From: Lucifuga dentata
Taxonomy: Eukaryota; Chordata; Actinopteri; Ophidiiformes; Bythitidae
DNA length: 64,000 bases
Assembly (NCBI GenBank): GCA_014773175.1
Contig: VXCM01000505.1
Location: forward strand, 1-64,000
Reading direction: 5' to 3'
Below the pieces are notes generated by a model. It did not search any database, was not told the origin of the DNA, and worked only from the letters and a program-made list of their open reading frames with translations. The position numbers and the translations under genes are program-made. Positions 1 through 10,316 of this stretch are shown here, piece by piece (within the stretch, counting starts at the first letter, position 1; every line of letters begins with the position of its first letter).

Positions 1-452
1 ACCTGCAGCGCTGATGCATGCTGGGTAACGCCCTGGGCTTGTTGGCTTTTGATCGCCCCTGGCCTCTTACATAAGCCCCTGGAGCTCCTCTGTCACACTT
101 CCCACTGAACTCTCTCGCTCTCGCTCTCTCTCTCTTTACACACACACACACTCACACACACACACACGCACACACACACTTAGGTCAGTATCCGCTTTCT
201 CATGGTGGTGGATAAGACTTGTGAAACACTGTGATTGTGGACTTATGTAATTGTAGTGCAACACCCTACAAGTCACTCATGTTTAGCCGCTCAGAGTGAA
301 ATGTAACCACCATCATTACACAGACTTTGTGGTTTTGTATGTGGTCACAAAACATGAACCGCAAACAACCCGTTAGCTGACTAGAATAACAACCAAGTAT
401 TCACAGCTCAATAATATTACAACTCTTTACTCAGAGTCACGTGCAAAATAGA
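1..452. other. Window start: CT/CA microsatellite and unique sequence
   Basis: A CT-rich then CA-rich microsatellite occupies about 111-180. Nothing else is recognised up to 452. Confidence 0.6.
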
Positions 453-760
453 TTTAAAGGAGGATACGGGTGGTTTTGCAAGTTTAAACCCAACATCTAA
501 AATATTACATTTTGAATTTTTCAAAATGTAATATTTTAGTTTTCCTGTTATATTTACCAAATCCCCTAATATTTCAAAGTCACAAATTAAGTTGATACAC
601 ACCCACCTTAAAATCTGAGTCTGTTCCATCATGTTCCCTTAAAGGACCATGCTAACAATTTTGCATGTTTGAGTTGCGTATGCTGCTCACATACATGATG
701 TTACTGATGAACATTTTCCAAAACACAAAACTATATTTTAGATTTCTTATTATTTTTTCT
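453..760. mobile_element. Two truncated TTAA-element (subfamily B) fragments
   Basis: The first fragment starts at about 453 (TTTAAAGGAGGATACGGG) and keeps a left end plus internal sequence (CCCCTAATATTTCAAAGTC and CCACCTTAAAA), ending near 620. The second starts with TTAAAGGACCATGC at about 638 and fades by 760. Both match the left halves of B copies elsewhere in the window. A perfect fold-back at 497-539 lies in the first. Confidence 0.6.
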
Positions 761-918
761 GAGGCTGACCAGACATGCAATTTTTCCAAGGACAGTCCCT
801 TATTTTAGGTCCTAGGTGTCTTAAATGTTTTTCAAAGTAAACACTGAAATACACCTGTAACAGGCGCTTATGAATCCAGGAGCATGGTTGTGTGATGCTA
901 TTTCCTGTGATTCACATG

Positions 919-1510
919 TTAAAGGACCATACCGGCCATTTTGCATATTTGAGCCTAATATATTCAATTTTCATACATGTAATATTACTGACAATCATCT
1001 ATCAAAGCATACTACTGGAATGGTGAATTAAAAATGTTTTTGCTACCTTCCAGACCTCCATTGGTTTCAGTTCATTCTGGTACACTATTAAAATCAACTT
1101 GTTGTTACTTGAAACGTTCTTGGGATAGGTAATCCATCATCATCAACAAGACGTGTATTCAGAGCTTTTTTTTCGAAGTTTCAAAATTTTAGAGTTTAAG
1201 CGCAATAAAAAGCACGGAATGAATGTATGACTCCACATAATATAGTCCCAAAAGAAGACCTGCGTTTATCAAAAAATTTAAACGAACGTGACTTCATAAG
1301 GCTGCATAACTATTAGCAGGAGAAACATGGATTTTTAAGGTGGGTGTATCACTTGAATATTTGATTTTGAAAGATCAAGAGATTTTGCAAAATATCAAGG
1401 AAGCTGAAATATGGTTTTATCCTTTGGAAAATGATTGTCATTAACGTAACATGTATGAAAATTGAATATATTAGGCTCAAACATGCAAAATGGATGGTAT
1501 GGTCCTTTAA
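919..1510 (+). mobile_element. TTAA element, subfamily A, full length
   Basis: A 592-bp copy bounded by TTAA on both sides. The left end AGGACCATACCGGCCATTTT mirrors the right end, and the matching arms run about 90 bp. There is no ORF of note, so it is non-autonomous. The TTAA target points to piggyBac-like or Kolobok-like transposition (inference). Confidence 0.85.
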
Positions 1511-1819
1511 GTCTGGCAGTGTGTTTTATGAATTCCACTACTCATCTTGACCTGCATTCTCATGCAGCGATCTATTCAGAAAGTTCCAAATTCATTCTCA
1601 GGAGTTTCAATCTGAATGTGTTTCAGTGCTTCTGCTCAGAAACAAACATGGATGCCCACAGCTAGCTCATATTTTCATGGCGTCTGCGAATGTTATAAAC
1701 ATCTACATACATAACTACATATTTTAAAAGTCAAGTTGAATCAACTACAAAATGATACCGAGGGAAACCTGTTATCATTCAGCGTGTGCACCGTCATATT
1801 GTTGTGCGTTTACCAGATA

Positions 1820-2817
1820 AGTCAGGCAATACCGAGTTGAATGACATTCTGCTTCAGGAATAGCCTTCTGCTAAGGCTGCTGAGTACCTTCAGTTTGCTT
1901 TTGATAGAGTACAAGAACAGCTTAATCATTTGCAGCTTGTTCTCAACTCGGACAAAACTAAACTTATGCTTTTCACTAACTCAAAAGCTGCAAGATCAAC
2001 TTTGTCCGCACAAATTGTTACCATGAATGGTAATCAGATTGAGTTGGTGTCTACTTTTAAGTACCTTGGGATTTTAATTGATGATCAGTTGTCTTTTAAG
2101 GAGCACATTCATTATGTTGCTAAAAAAGCTGAAGCTTTTATTAGGATTCTATTATAGAAATGTCTTGTTTTTCTTTTAATATAAAACAAACACTGGTGGA
2201 GTCTACCTTTTTACCTGTACTTGATTATGGTGATGTGTTGTACATGACTGCCTTCATATGCTGGATAGTGTGTATCATGATGCTCTGAGATTCATTACAA
2301 ACTGTGGATATCTTACTCACCACTGCGTATTGTACTCACATGTAAATTGGCCTGATTTATGTACACACCGCCTTAGCCACTGGTATGTTTTTATTTACAA
2401 GGCCATTATTGGCAACTTGCTTTCTTATTTATCTTCTTTTTTTTTTACCCAGAAATCTGGAAATCGCAGTCTCTGCTCTCAAGACATTTTACATTTCAGT
2501 GTTCCCAAAGCCTGAATGGAACTTAGAAAGAAGGCCTTTAGGTTTTCTGCACTTGCCTCTTGGAACAATCTGCAGGCTGATCTTGGATTTCAAAGTATGG
2601 TGACCCTAAATGAGTTTAAGTCTTTGGTGAAATCCATTGAAGTGGTCAATGTGTAGATGTTTTTAATGATTTGTGTCATTGTTATTCTTTGATCTGTGTG
2701 TTTTTATGTGAAACTTTGTGTTGCTCCTCCTTTGTCCTCTCCCTTGTAAAAGAGACCTTTGATCTCAATGGGACATACCTGGTTAAATACAGGCTAAATA
2801 AAAAATAAATAAAGAAA
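1820..2817 (+). pseudogene. Dead non-LTR retrotransposon 3' part
   Basis: Broken reading frames match the late part of a fish LINE polymerase: LNSDKTKLMLF at 1930-1980 and FKYLGILIDDQLSF at 2058-2100, followed by a degraded C-terminal region to about 2655. Stops and frameshifts separate these pieces. The 3' tail from about 2730 (CTGGTTAAATACAGGCTAAA, then AT-rich repeats) is the typical simple end of such elements. 5'-truncated and inactive. The exact clade was not assigned. Confidence 0.8.
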
Positions 2818-3600
2818 CGTTATATTGCATTTTGTGTGTCAGAGGTCAGGTTTTCCTGAGTTTCGAGCATAATGGATCGTAGCATCATTTAGCATTTTGC
2901 TAGCATATTTTTGTTTGGTACGGAGATCTAATGAGGAGCTGAAATACAGGAAAAGTGCAGAAAACAGCAGGATGACTTTCCAAATAAATGTGCCCGTCTT
3001 ACCAAACCTCAGTAACGTATCTCTCCTCTTTGATTTCCACGGACAAAGTGGATTTAATAACCAAAAATAGTTCATGTATTAAAGTTCTAGTTTGGATTCA
3101 TGTTATTGGAAGCTGATGCTGCTTCTGTATCCCAACATTCAGATGAAAGAACAAGATAAGCTGTGTTTGAGTTTATCAACTGTACCAAACAGCCATAATT
3201 TTTATTTCACAATGACACACTGAACAGGTACTTTGTATATATATATATATATTTATATATGTATATATCAAAACACATCGGCTGACGTGTCATATCTAAA
3301 ATTCCAAAAACACTTCTCTGATTTGCACATAGAGCTCAAGTCTCAAAACGACAAAGAATAAAAGTGACCAGATGTCACAAAGGAAGGAACGTGTGAACAC
3401 ATTCCCCGATACATATTTCCATATTGCATACACATGTAAATGGGAGTGGAGATGTGAAACGCGTCGATGAATCCGCTGTGTAAATGTTAGCTGTGGGAAT
3501 GAGGGAATTTTCCTTCAATTTCAAAAGTGTGGACTTCAGCCTGCTGCGCTGTCCACAGCAGAGGACAGACAGAGGACACTCATTCCCTAAACCGTTAGAC
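2818..3600. other. Non-genic stretch with a TA microsatellite
   Basis: A (TA)n tract sits at about 3235-3270. No gene or recognised element was seen otherwise. Confidence 0.5.
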
Positions 3601-3945
3601 TCTGCTAATGTACCGGTGAGCTAACATACAGGTGAGCTAATGGACTGGTATGCTAACGTACTGGTAAGCTAACATACTGGTTAGCTAGCGTACGGGTGAG
3701 CTAATGTATGAGTGAGCTAACGTACTGGTGAGCTGACACACGGATGAGCTAATGTACCGGTGAGCTAACATACAGGTGAGCTAATGGACTGGTATGCTAA
3801 CGTACTGGTAAGCTAACATACTGGTTAGCTAGCGTACGGGTGAGCTAATGTATGAGTGAGCTAACGTACTGGTGAGCTGACACACGGATGAGCTAACGTA
3901 CTGGTGAGCAAATGTACAGTTGAGCTAACGTACGGTTGGGTAGCA
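3601..3945. repeat. Minisatellite, 16-bp unit with a 144-bp higher-order period
   Basis: About 21 tandem units of 16 bp of the form GTGAGCTAACGTACTG with variable last bases. The order of variants repeats exactly after nine units: the block starting at 3604 recurs at 3748, an offset of 144 bp, giving a two-level repeat. Confidence 0.93.
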
Positions 3946-4837
3946 ACTGGAGCTCTTGGTGGAACTCTGAGATTGGAACACCAGGTCTCAGTTTGGTCAT
4001 GCAGACAAAGTAGAAAGTCCTGGAAATGTAAAAAATCCGTCAGCGTGGATTGAGACGAGGTGCCGAACACATTCGTGAGGATTTCAATCCGGAAACGGAA
4101 CGCTCTCCAGCATAGATTCTTTACAGAGGAACAGTGTTTAGCCGGTGGCATACAGTGGCGTTTCACGGCATCGGAACGCAAACCTCTGACCTGCAAAGCA
4201 TCAAAGCTTGAATAAACGTTTCATTTTTGACTGCACCGCTGCAGGAGGTTCACTTACACCGCGGCTACTACATGCAGCGCGATGTCATAGCCGTTTAACA
4301 GAGCCATGCATCTGACATCCAAAAAAGCAAAAAAAAGGGGTATCGTGGCCATGTTTTATCAATTTATTCCCTTGTTTTAAGTCAATCGTGGCCATATTTT
4401 CAATCATGTCTTTGTTTTAGTTTAATCGTGGCCACGTTTTACCAGTTTGTTCTTTTTTTTTTTTTTTTTTTNTTTTTTTTTTTTTTTTTTGGTAAAACGT
4501 GGCCACGGTTAAACTAAAACGAAGTAATGAATAATAAAATGCGTGCACGTTTTAATAAAACCTGGGAATAAATATATAATACTTGGACACGATATACATT
4601 TTTTTTCCCCCAGATGTGATGTGTGGGGCTCCGTAGTTTTTTAAAGGCGAGGTGAGGGAGGCGTTGAGACAGCTTCTGTATCCGACCGATGACTGAGCCG
4701 AGGCGAGAGAAACAAAATCATTATAAAAACGTCACATCTGAAAAACTGACTACAGCATAGATGGTCTGTCCAAAAATCCAGACAGAAAAATTGCAAAAAT
4801 GTTTTTATCATCCAAACTAAACATTACAAATAGCGTC

Positions 4838-4873
<36 letters not shown>

Positions 4874-5506
4874 GATCATTTCTAATAACTTAAAAAATAC
4901 ATAAATTATTGTGCAATACAATACTCTTCCATTTGGGGGCCAGAGGTTAAGAAAATAGATCTGTTTGAAGCCTGCGCTAAAATGAAATAGTAGACTCTTT
5001 GCTGTAGGCTAAAGGAAATAACCTAAAAGATGTGTGCTCTTATTGCATGTCGCTTGTCGTTTGGGAGGAGAAGACATTCCCCCCCCATCCCTTCAGTCCT
5101 GGAATGAGAAGCTTTGGCACGGAAAACACCACGGGATGAAACAACGCGTCACGACACGGTGCTAACGAGGGACACGCATGCAGGCCTCCCTCCTGTCTGG
5201 GGGGAGGAGGGTCAGTGAACCCCAACATGCATCACCGCCATACTGCTGGGGTGAGAGACAACAANGCTTGGAGATAGATATGTGAGAAACTGAGGTAAGA
5301 TGAGGAGTTTAGGAGGATTCTGCATCCATAACAGGGGCGCTCGCTGAAGAGAAAAAGCTGAGGAAAATCATCTCCTTATGACGGCAAAGACGCCATTATC
5401 CCTCATCTACACCAAAAAAAACCTAATCGTGTCCTGCAAATGACACTGGAGATTTTTGACTCGTGTAGTGGGGGTTTTTTTCCAGCCCGTCCTCCATCTC
5501 GTCATC
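3946..5506 (-). other. slc30a1 3' UTR and downstream flank
   Basis: Non-coding sequence downstream of the slc30a1 stop. It holds an (AG)n tract at 4841-4868, a possible minus-strand AATAAA at about 4353-4358, and a lone N at 5265 without flanking duplication. Where the transcript ends cannot be read from sequence alone. ORFs in this stretch show no family resemblance. Confidence 0.45.
4325..4525. repeat. Inverted repeat with tandem TCGTGGCCA units
   Basis: Three units of about 40 bp each start TCGTGGCCA (about 4343, 4386 and 4426). The last, with its flank (about 4412-4442), is mirrored at about 4491-4520 across a poly-T tract that contains N4472. The arms match over roughly 30 bp. It is probably the end of a short mobile element or a fold-back element; the class is unknown. 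Confidence 0.6.
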
Positions 5507-6511
5507 TCACAGAGATGACTCCACCTCTCTGGCGATGGAAATCTTGACTGGGAGGGCCTCAACGGGCTCAGCCTGCTCTGGGGTNCTCCACCTCTCTGGC
5601 GATGGAAATCTTGACTGGGAGGGCCTCAACGGGCTCAGCCTGCTCTGGGGTTTCAATGATCCCCTCCAAGGATGAAGTGGCGGCCATCTTGCAATTGCCG
5701 CCGGCCCTCCTTTCAGCGGGCACGCCCTGCTTGTCCGTGGAGCCGCAGCACAGTTTGGGAGCGCACTGAGTCCGACAGGAGAGCTCGCAGAGGGAATCCC
5801 GCGACTCCGAGCTGAACGTGACAAACTCAGGCTGGATGGTGGTGGCGTGGATGCCCTCGTCGTGGAAGAAGTCCTTGATGCGCTTGGCCACCTCCATGTA
5901 CGACGTGGGGTCGTGGCNCTCGTCGTGGAAGAAGTCCTTGATGCGCTTGGCCACCTCCATGTACGACGTGGGGTCGTGGCACTTGATGTGTGCCGTGGCG
6001 ATGATGCGGCTGCCGGCCAGCTGCCAGATGTGCAGCTCGTGGATGGCCAGGACGCCATCGAGGCTCAACAGCCGCTCGTTGAGGCGGTGCATGTCGATCT
6101 GCTTGGGGACGGTCTGCAGCAGGATGAGGGCCGACTCTTTGAGCAGCGGGTAGGTGGTGTACAGCAGGATGCACACCATGATGATACAGAGTGTGGGGTC
6201 CAGGTAGAGGACCCAGCAGGGGCCAGCCTTGCTGCCTTCCATCAGGTCCACTAGCGTGTGGTTGACATGCTGTTGGTCCGTGCAGTGGTTGTGGACGCAC
6301 GGGTTGAAGCACTGTTCATTGGGCTTGCAGGGCTGCCACACGAAAGTAAATATGATGGCGTTGACCACCACGATGACGGAGCCCAGGGCGTCTCCCAGCA
6401 CGTGCAGGAAGACGCCGCGCATGTTGAGCTGCGAGGATGAGTCGTGGTTCATCTCCTCGTAGTGGGTGCTGCCGTTCATCTGCACCTCGGCGCTGTCTTT
6501 GCAAGCGATTT
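5507..6511 (-). CDS. slc30a1: slc30a1 exon 2
   Basis: Starts after a CTCTCCTTCAG acceptor and reads IACKDSAEVQMNGS, then TM5, an extracellular loop with several Cys/His residues, TM6 and the cytoplasmic CDF C-terminal domain, including HELHIWQLAGS. The frame ends with REVESSL and TGA at 5507-5509. The 62-bp duplication around N5918 adds 63 bases and stays in frame, so it would add a false 21-residue repeat. The 66-bp duplication around N5585 adds 67 bases and shifts the frame just before the stop. Confidence 0.94.
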
Positions 6512-9361
6512 CTGAAGGAGAGAGCCAAGTTTAGTTCACTGGAACATGGAGTGAAAGTTAACGCGCCATAAATGAGAGAAGCTAAACACACCTGGAGGGC
6601 ACATTAAATAGAATTAAAGTTTAAATGCTTGTTAAACCGTTCAGTTACATCATTTATGGTTGAAGTACGAGTCCCTCTAAAACGTAAAGCAAGCGCCAGA
6701 GGGCCAGCTGGTGGTGTTATCTGCTGACATGCTACAGCTGCATGAAGAGAAGGATGACGAAGGTCAACTGACTGAGACGTGAACTTCTCTGGACTGAGAT
6801 AAGAGTCACGTTAACACCGACATCTCGGTTATGTCTTCCTGATAGCAATGTTGGATTCTCGTTTTGGCCGTGTACAACAACAGTCTCCTATGACTAAGGC
6901 TGGGTTATAACGCCTGGGCTTATATGTGGAAGAACTCCACATGGTTGGGATCTTAAACTCAACAAAGCGCTCACAACGTAGCCATTTACATTTGACTAAC
7001 TCGTGTTATAATTGCAGGCAGCCCAGCAATGGCTGCTCACTTCCGTCCCGAGTCGCTGCCAGGCCATTTATCAGCAGCTAATGGTGTGGCTGGAGCTGTC
7101 GACTACGCCGTTACACTGATGTATGAGCCGGCGAGTGGAGGAGGAGGGGAAATTGCCTCCATTTATTGAAACTGGCAGGGCCTAACAGGATGGAGCAGCA
7201 AGGAATGGTCTTCTGCGTGGATTTAACCCTGCGACGTAAGGAGGATGGGTTCTCAATCAGAGTGACCAGCAATGCTTCATTACTGCTGTGATCTCTTAGG
7301 CAGTTTGTTGTTTTACTGTCAGTGACCTCAGCAGATCTCAGCTAAAGATAATACACAGAGGAAGTTTATTTGTGCAGGTTTTTCCTCACTTGATTGTACA
7401 GCGATCAGGTTATTGCACGGAATGAACTCACTGTTAAATCCACTTTTGGGATGAATGTAAAAAGTGTGACCAGAGCACGAGATCTTCAGATCTATGAGAC
7501 CTCAATGAGTCTGAACTCGTCAAAAAACGGAAGAATTGCGTCTGAGTCAGCCAAACGCTTTGAGGTAAGCCAAAAAAAAGTGAAACCTGAAGCTTCAATT
7601 GTTTGTGTCAGTGTGTGTGTGGCAACATCTGACAGGCATTGTGGTGGATAGAACGATCCACTGGCAAATGTCTCTTAACAAACAATTCCTTGAGGAAACA
7701 CAGGTTGCTTGGCGTCAGCGCGACCTCACTACTGTACACCAGAGATACATGTGCGATTATGCAAACTCAACTGCTAATAATGAAGATAAAGGTCACTGCC
7801 TGGCACATGCTGTTACCTTAGATAGGAGACACAACAAGACTGATTTAACAGGGGTTTGACACTTAATACTGGAGTCTACACATACACATTTGTTGTATTA
7901 CATGGCTCAACACAGGGGAGACAGACAAGACCAAATAATTAATCGCTAAAGCCAGAAAGTAGAATCTCCAATTTGGCCATGTAGCAACTGTACTTAAGAG
8001 TCTAAGAGAGTTTGATTCCTCTTTAAACTGCAATTATTGCATCTCAAAACTGGTTCGGTCCTGGTTTTTCCCAAATCAGACCCATCTTTTCCTTCAGGGA
8101 TGGCAAAAAAAAGGCATCCTGCAATTATTTGTTTACTTGTCTTTAAATAAATTAACAAAATTCAGCAACCAGAGGTGCTCACTCCTGTTTGAACCCGTGA
8201 TACCTAGCACTTGTTAGGACTGATTCTAACATTTTTTTTAATCACATATAAGGCTATCTCATGTTGACCTCCTGTCTCCTGACTGTGAGCTGAGGCTCCT
8301 GAAATTATCTCACCAAGGTCTTTTGCTGCTCTGTGCACTAAAGTGTTTGCTAATCAAATCATTTTCTGAGCTTCAAAACTTTGGAATAAACTAACACATG
8401 TCATGGCCGAACAAGTTTTACACTTACATGTGTTGCTTTTTAACTTTTTATCCCTCTATCATCTGATCATTGCGATACCGACTCATTTTATTGATTTATA
8501 TGTCTTGGTTCTTTATCTTCTGTAACACATTGTAAACTTGTGTTTTGGAAAGTTCTTTAGGAATGGACTTACTGTTATTAATATTTTTGTTTATTAAAGA
8601 CTATAAGACAATTGGTCAGCACCTGAGATCAGTGAAAATGATGTTGTACCTCCTCGATACTCACCGTGTCTCGGTCTGTCCGAGTTCCCGTCACCGGGGC
8701 TGTTGTGATTCCCCACCAGGTTGTTGGTCTCGTCCCCCGTGGACCCATTCCCTGAAGGTCTCTGGGACTTTCCAGCTTTCCCCCTCTTGCTCTTATTCCC
8801 GAGGGAGTGACCTCCGTGGGAGTGCCCGTGTCCTCCNTCTTATTCCCGTGGGAGTGACCTCCGTGGGAGTGCCCGTGTCCTCCGCCGGCGTGTCCGCGAA
8901 ACAAGCAGAGTCCGAGCAAGTTGACCAGCAGCCCCGCGGCGCCCACACCGGCTACCACCACCGGTTTTTCGATCTCTTGCGGCTCCATGAAGCGCTCGAT
9001 CGCNGCCCACACCGGCTACCACCACCGGTTTTTCGATCTCTTGCGGCTCCATGAAGCGCTCGATCGCCTCCAGGACGATGGTGAAGCACAGAGCCGTGAG
9101 GAACACGGCGTTGACCAGAGCCCCCATCACCTCCGCCCGTATCCAGCCGAATGTGTTTTTGGTGGTCGAGTGGGTTTTCTCGGCGAACCTCACAGCGACC
9201 AAAGCCACGACGAGCGCAATAACGTCCGACAGCATGTGGAAAGAGTCCGAGAGCATCGACAGAGACGAGGTCATCCGGCTCACCACCACCTCCACGATGA
9301 AAAACCCAAAAGTCAATGAAAGCATGCAGAGCAGCCGGACGCGGTTCGGCTCACAAGCCAT
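5507..9361 (-). CDS. slc30a1: slc30a1, zinc exporter ZnT1 (two coding exons)
   Basis: Cation diffusion facilitator that exports cytosolic zinc across the plasma membrane in exchange for protons. Coding exons are 9361-8665 and 6511-5507, joined in phase 1 across a GTGAGT donor and a CTTCAG acceptor. The start MACEPNRVRLL has A at -3 and G at +4. The first exon carries TM1-TM4 and a His-rich loop (GGGHGHSHGGHSHG). The second carries TM5-TM6 and the cytoplasmic domain. The zinc-site pairs of the family are visible: HMLSD in TM2 (about H42/D46) and HVLGD in TM5. Four single-N duplications (5585, 5918, 8837, 9004) interrupt the frame. If each repeated block is counted once, the coding length is 1461 nt (486 aa plus stop), close to human ZnT1 (507 aa). 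A neighbour of nek2 and lpgat1, as in human. Identity is secure; the breaks are judged to be assembly errors. Confidence 0.96.
6512..8664 (-). other. slc30a1 intron 1
   Basis: Single 2.15-kb intron with canonical ends. No coding signal was found. At 7013-7200 there is an unusually complex, GC-balanced stretch, including CCATTTATCAGCAGCTAATGG-like sequence around 7060-7085, that resembles a conserved regulatory block. The rest looks like ordinary AT-rich intron. Confidence 0.7.
8665..9361 (-). CDS. slc30a1: slc30a1 exon 1
   Basis: Encodes residues 1 to about 195: TM1-TM4 and the His-rich cytoplasmic loop. It ends in RPRH plus one base before a GTGAGTATC donor. It contains two assembly duplications, 8791-8836/8838-8883 and 8941-9003/9005-9067. 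The repeated block at 9345-9405/9407-9467 also duplicates the start codon, so the copy at 9359-9361 is taken as the real start because only it reads on into the gene. Confidence 0.94.
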
Positions 9362-9804
9362 TTTTAACCCTCTTCCGCAAAACCCTTCGTCGACTCAAGT
9401 TTCAGNTTCGGCTCACAAGCCATTTCTAACCCTCTTCCGCAAAACCCTTCGTCGACTCAAGTTTCAGTATGAGGTTAGATAACGTTCACGGTGTCAGTCG
9501 GTTAAGACTTACCGGGACAACAGCGAGCTCTGGTATCCGCCCGTGGTTAACACAATTCAAAGCTAACGTCAAGCTAGCGAGCTCTCTGAGACAATACCAG
9601 CCACAGCTAACTGTGTCCGCTTCACTGACTATCGTTGACCAGCGACAGCAACATCACTTGGCTGTGTTTCAGGTGTAACGGCAGGCGAAAGTAAACCGAA
9701 TTTAGACACAAAAAGGCGGTGTTTACCCTAGAAGTAGATGGTAGTCGGTACTAGCATATTTCAGATACGCTTACCGACGAGCGCCCGTTTGCAGACGGCT
9801 GAAA

Positions 9805-9819
9805 CTTTGCACCCGAGCC
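9805..9819 (+). promoter_or_regulatory. Metal response element (MTF-1 site)
   Basis: CTTTGCACCCGAGCC contains the core TGCRCNC (TGCACCC, 9808-9814) and matches the extended consensus at 13 of 15 places. ZnT1 genes are known MTF-1 targets induced by zinc, and the site lies about 440 bp upstream of the start codon. Confidence 0.7.
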
Positions 9820-9874
9820 GGTAAACTTTCCGCACGGAACTGGCACAGTAAGGAACACGCCCTACTTAGTTACT

Positions 9875-9909
9875 ATTGGCTGGGAGGGTACGAGCTCAAT
9901 TTTGATTGG
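9875..9909 (-). promoter_or_regulatory. Paired CCAAT boxes of the slc30a1 promoter
   Basis: ATTGG at 9875-9879 and 9905-9909 gives two CCAAT boxes on the coding strand, 30 bp apart. This is a spacing typical of NF-Y pairs. Confidence 0.6.
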
Positions 9910-9989
9910 TCACATTTGCGACTCTCGCAAGTAGGCGTAGAAAGGAAACTAGACAACAGCGTTGCTACGCACGCTAAAGGAAACTATAA

Positions 9990-9999
9990 TCTCGCGAGA
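9990..9999. promoter_or_regulatory. TCTCGCGAGA palindromic promoter element
   Basis: An exact match to the CGCG-core palindrome found in CpG-rich vertebrate promoters, reported to be bound by BANP. It is symmetric, so it could serve slc30a1 or an unseen divergent transcript. Confidence 0.65.
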
Positions 10000-10010
10000 C
10001 CATCATCGGA

Positions 10011-10281
10011 CAATCTCTGAAACATCTGGTGTCAAAATTTATTAATTTGGCTTTATCTGCATTTGCGAAACGCCATTTGAAAGGTCCTATTGTTTAGAAA
10101 GCAAAAATGATCAATCAAAAATGGGTTACATGACAAGCAAATGTCAAATATTTTTCTAGAGTTGAGTAAAAATGTGTTTTTATTATTTAAAATATTTGTA
10201 ATATTTATTCATAAATTTCTACAATAAATCAGTCAGCCATCCTATTGTTGTTGTCACAATTTTTCTATTTTATTTTGCTTG

Positions 10282-10316
<35 letters not shown>

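Larger units (their letters stand above)
9362..10010 (-). promoter_or_regulatory. slc30a1 promoter and 5' UTR region
   Basis: CpG-containing sequence directly upstream of the slc30a1 start. It holds two inverted CCAAT boxes, a metal response element and a TCTCGCGAGA palindrome. No TATA box is evident. The start site is probably between about 9650 and 9850 (inference). An assembly duplication around N9406 lies at the 5' UTR/start codon boundary. Confidence 0.7.

Noticed and set aside
3861..4196. 111-codon minus-strand frame overlapping the minisatellite
   Set aside because: Partly encoded by the tandem repeat and without similarity to known proteins.
5856..5980. A repeated 21-residue segment (TSYMEVAKRIKDFFHDE) in ZnT1
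   Set aside because: The two copies are identical at DNA level and separated by a single N. The family has one copy, so this is an assembly duplication.
5818..6462. Long plus-strand open frames opposite slc30a1 exon 2, and similar ones opposite exon 1
   Set aside because: Antisense shadows of GC-rich coding exons; no family resemblance and no splice or start context.
9501..9515. Consensus splice donor (GTAAGT on the minus strand) in the slc30a1 5' UTR
   Set aside because: No credible acceptor between it and the start codon; human SLC30A1 is not known to need such an intron. Left open but unsupported.
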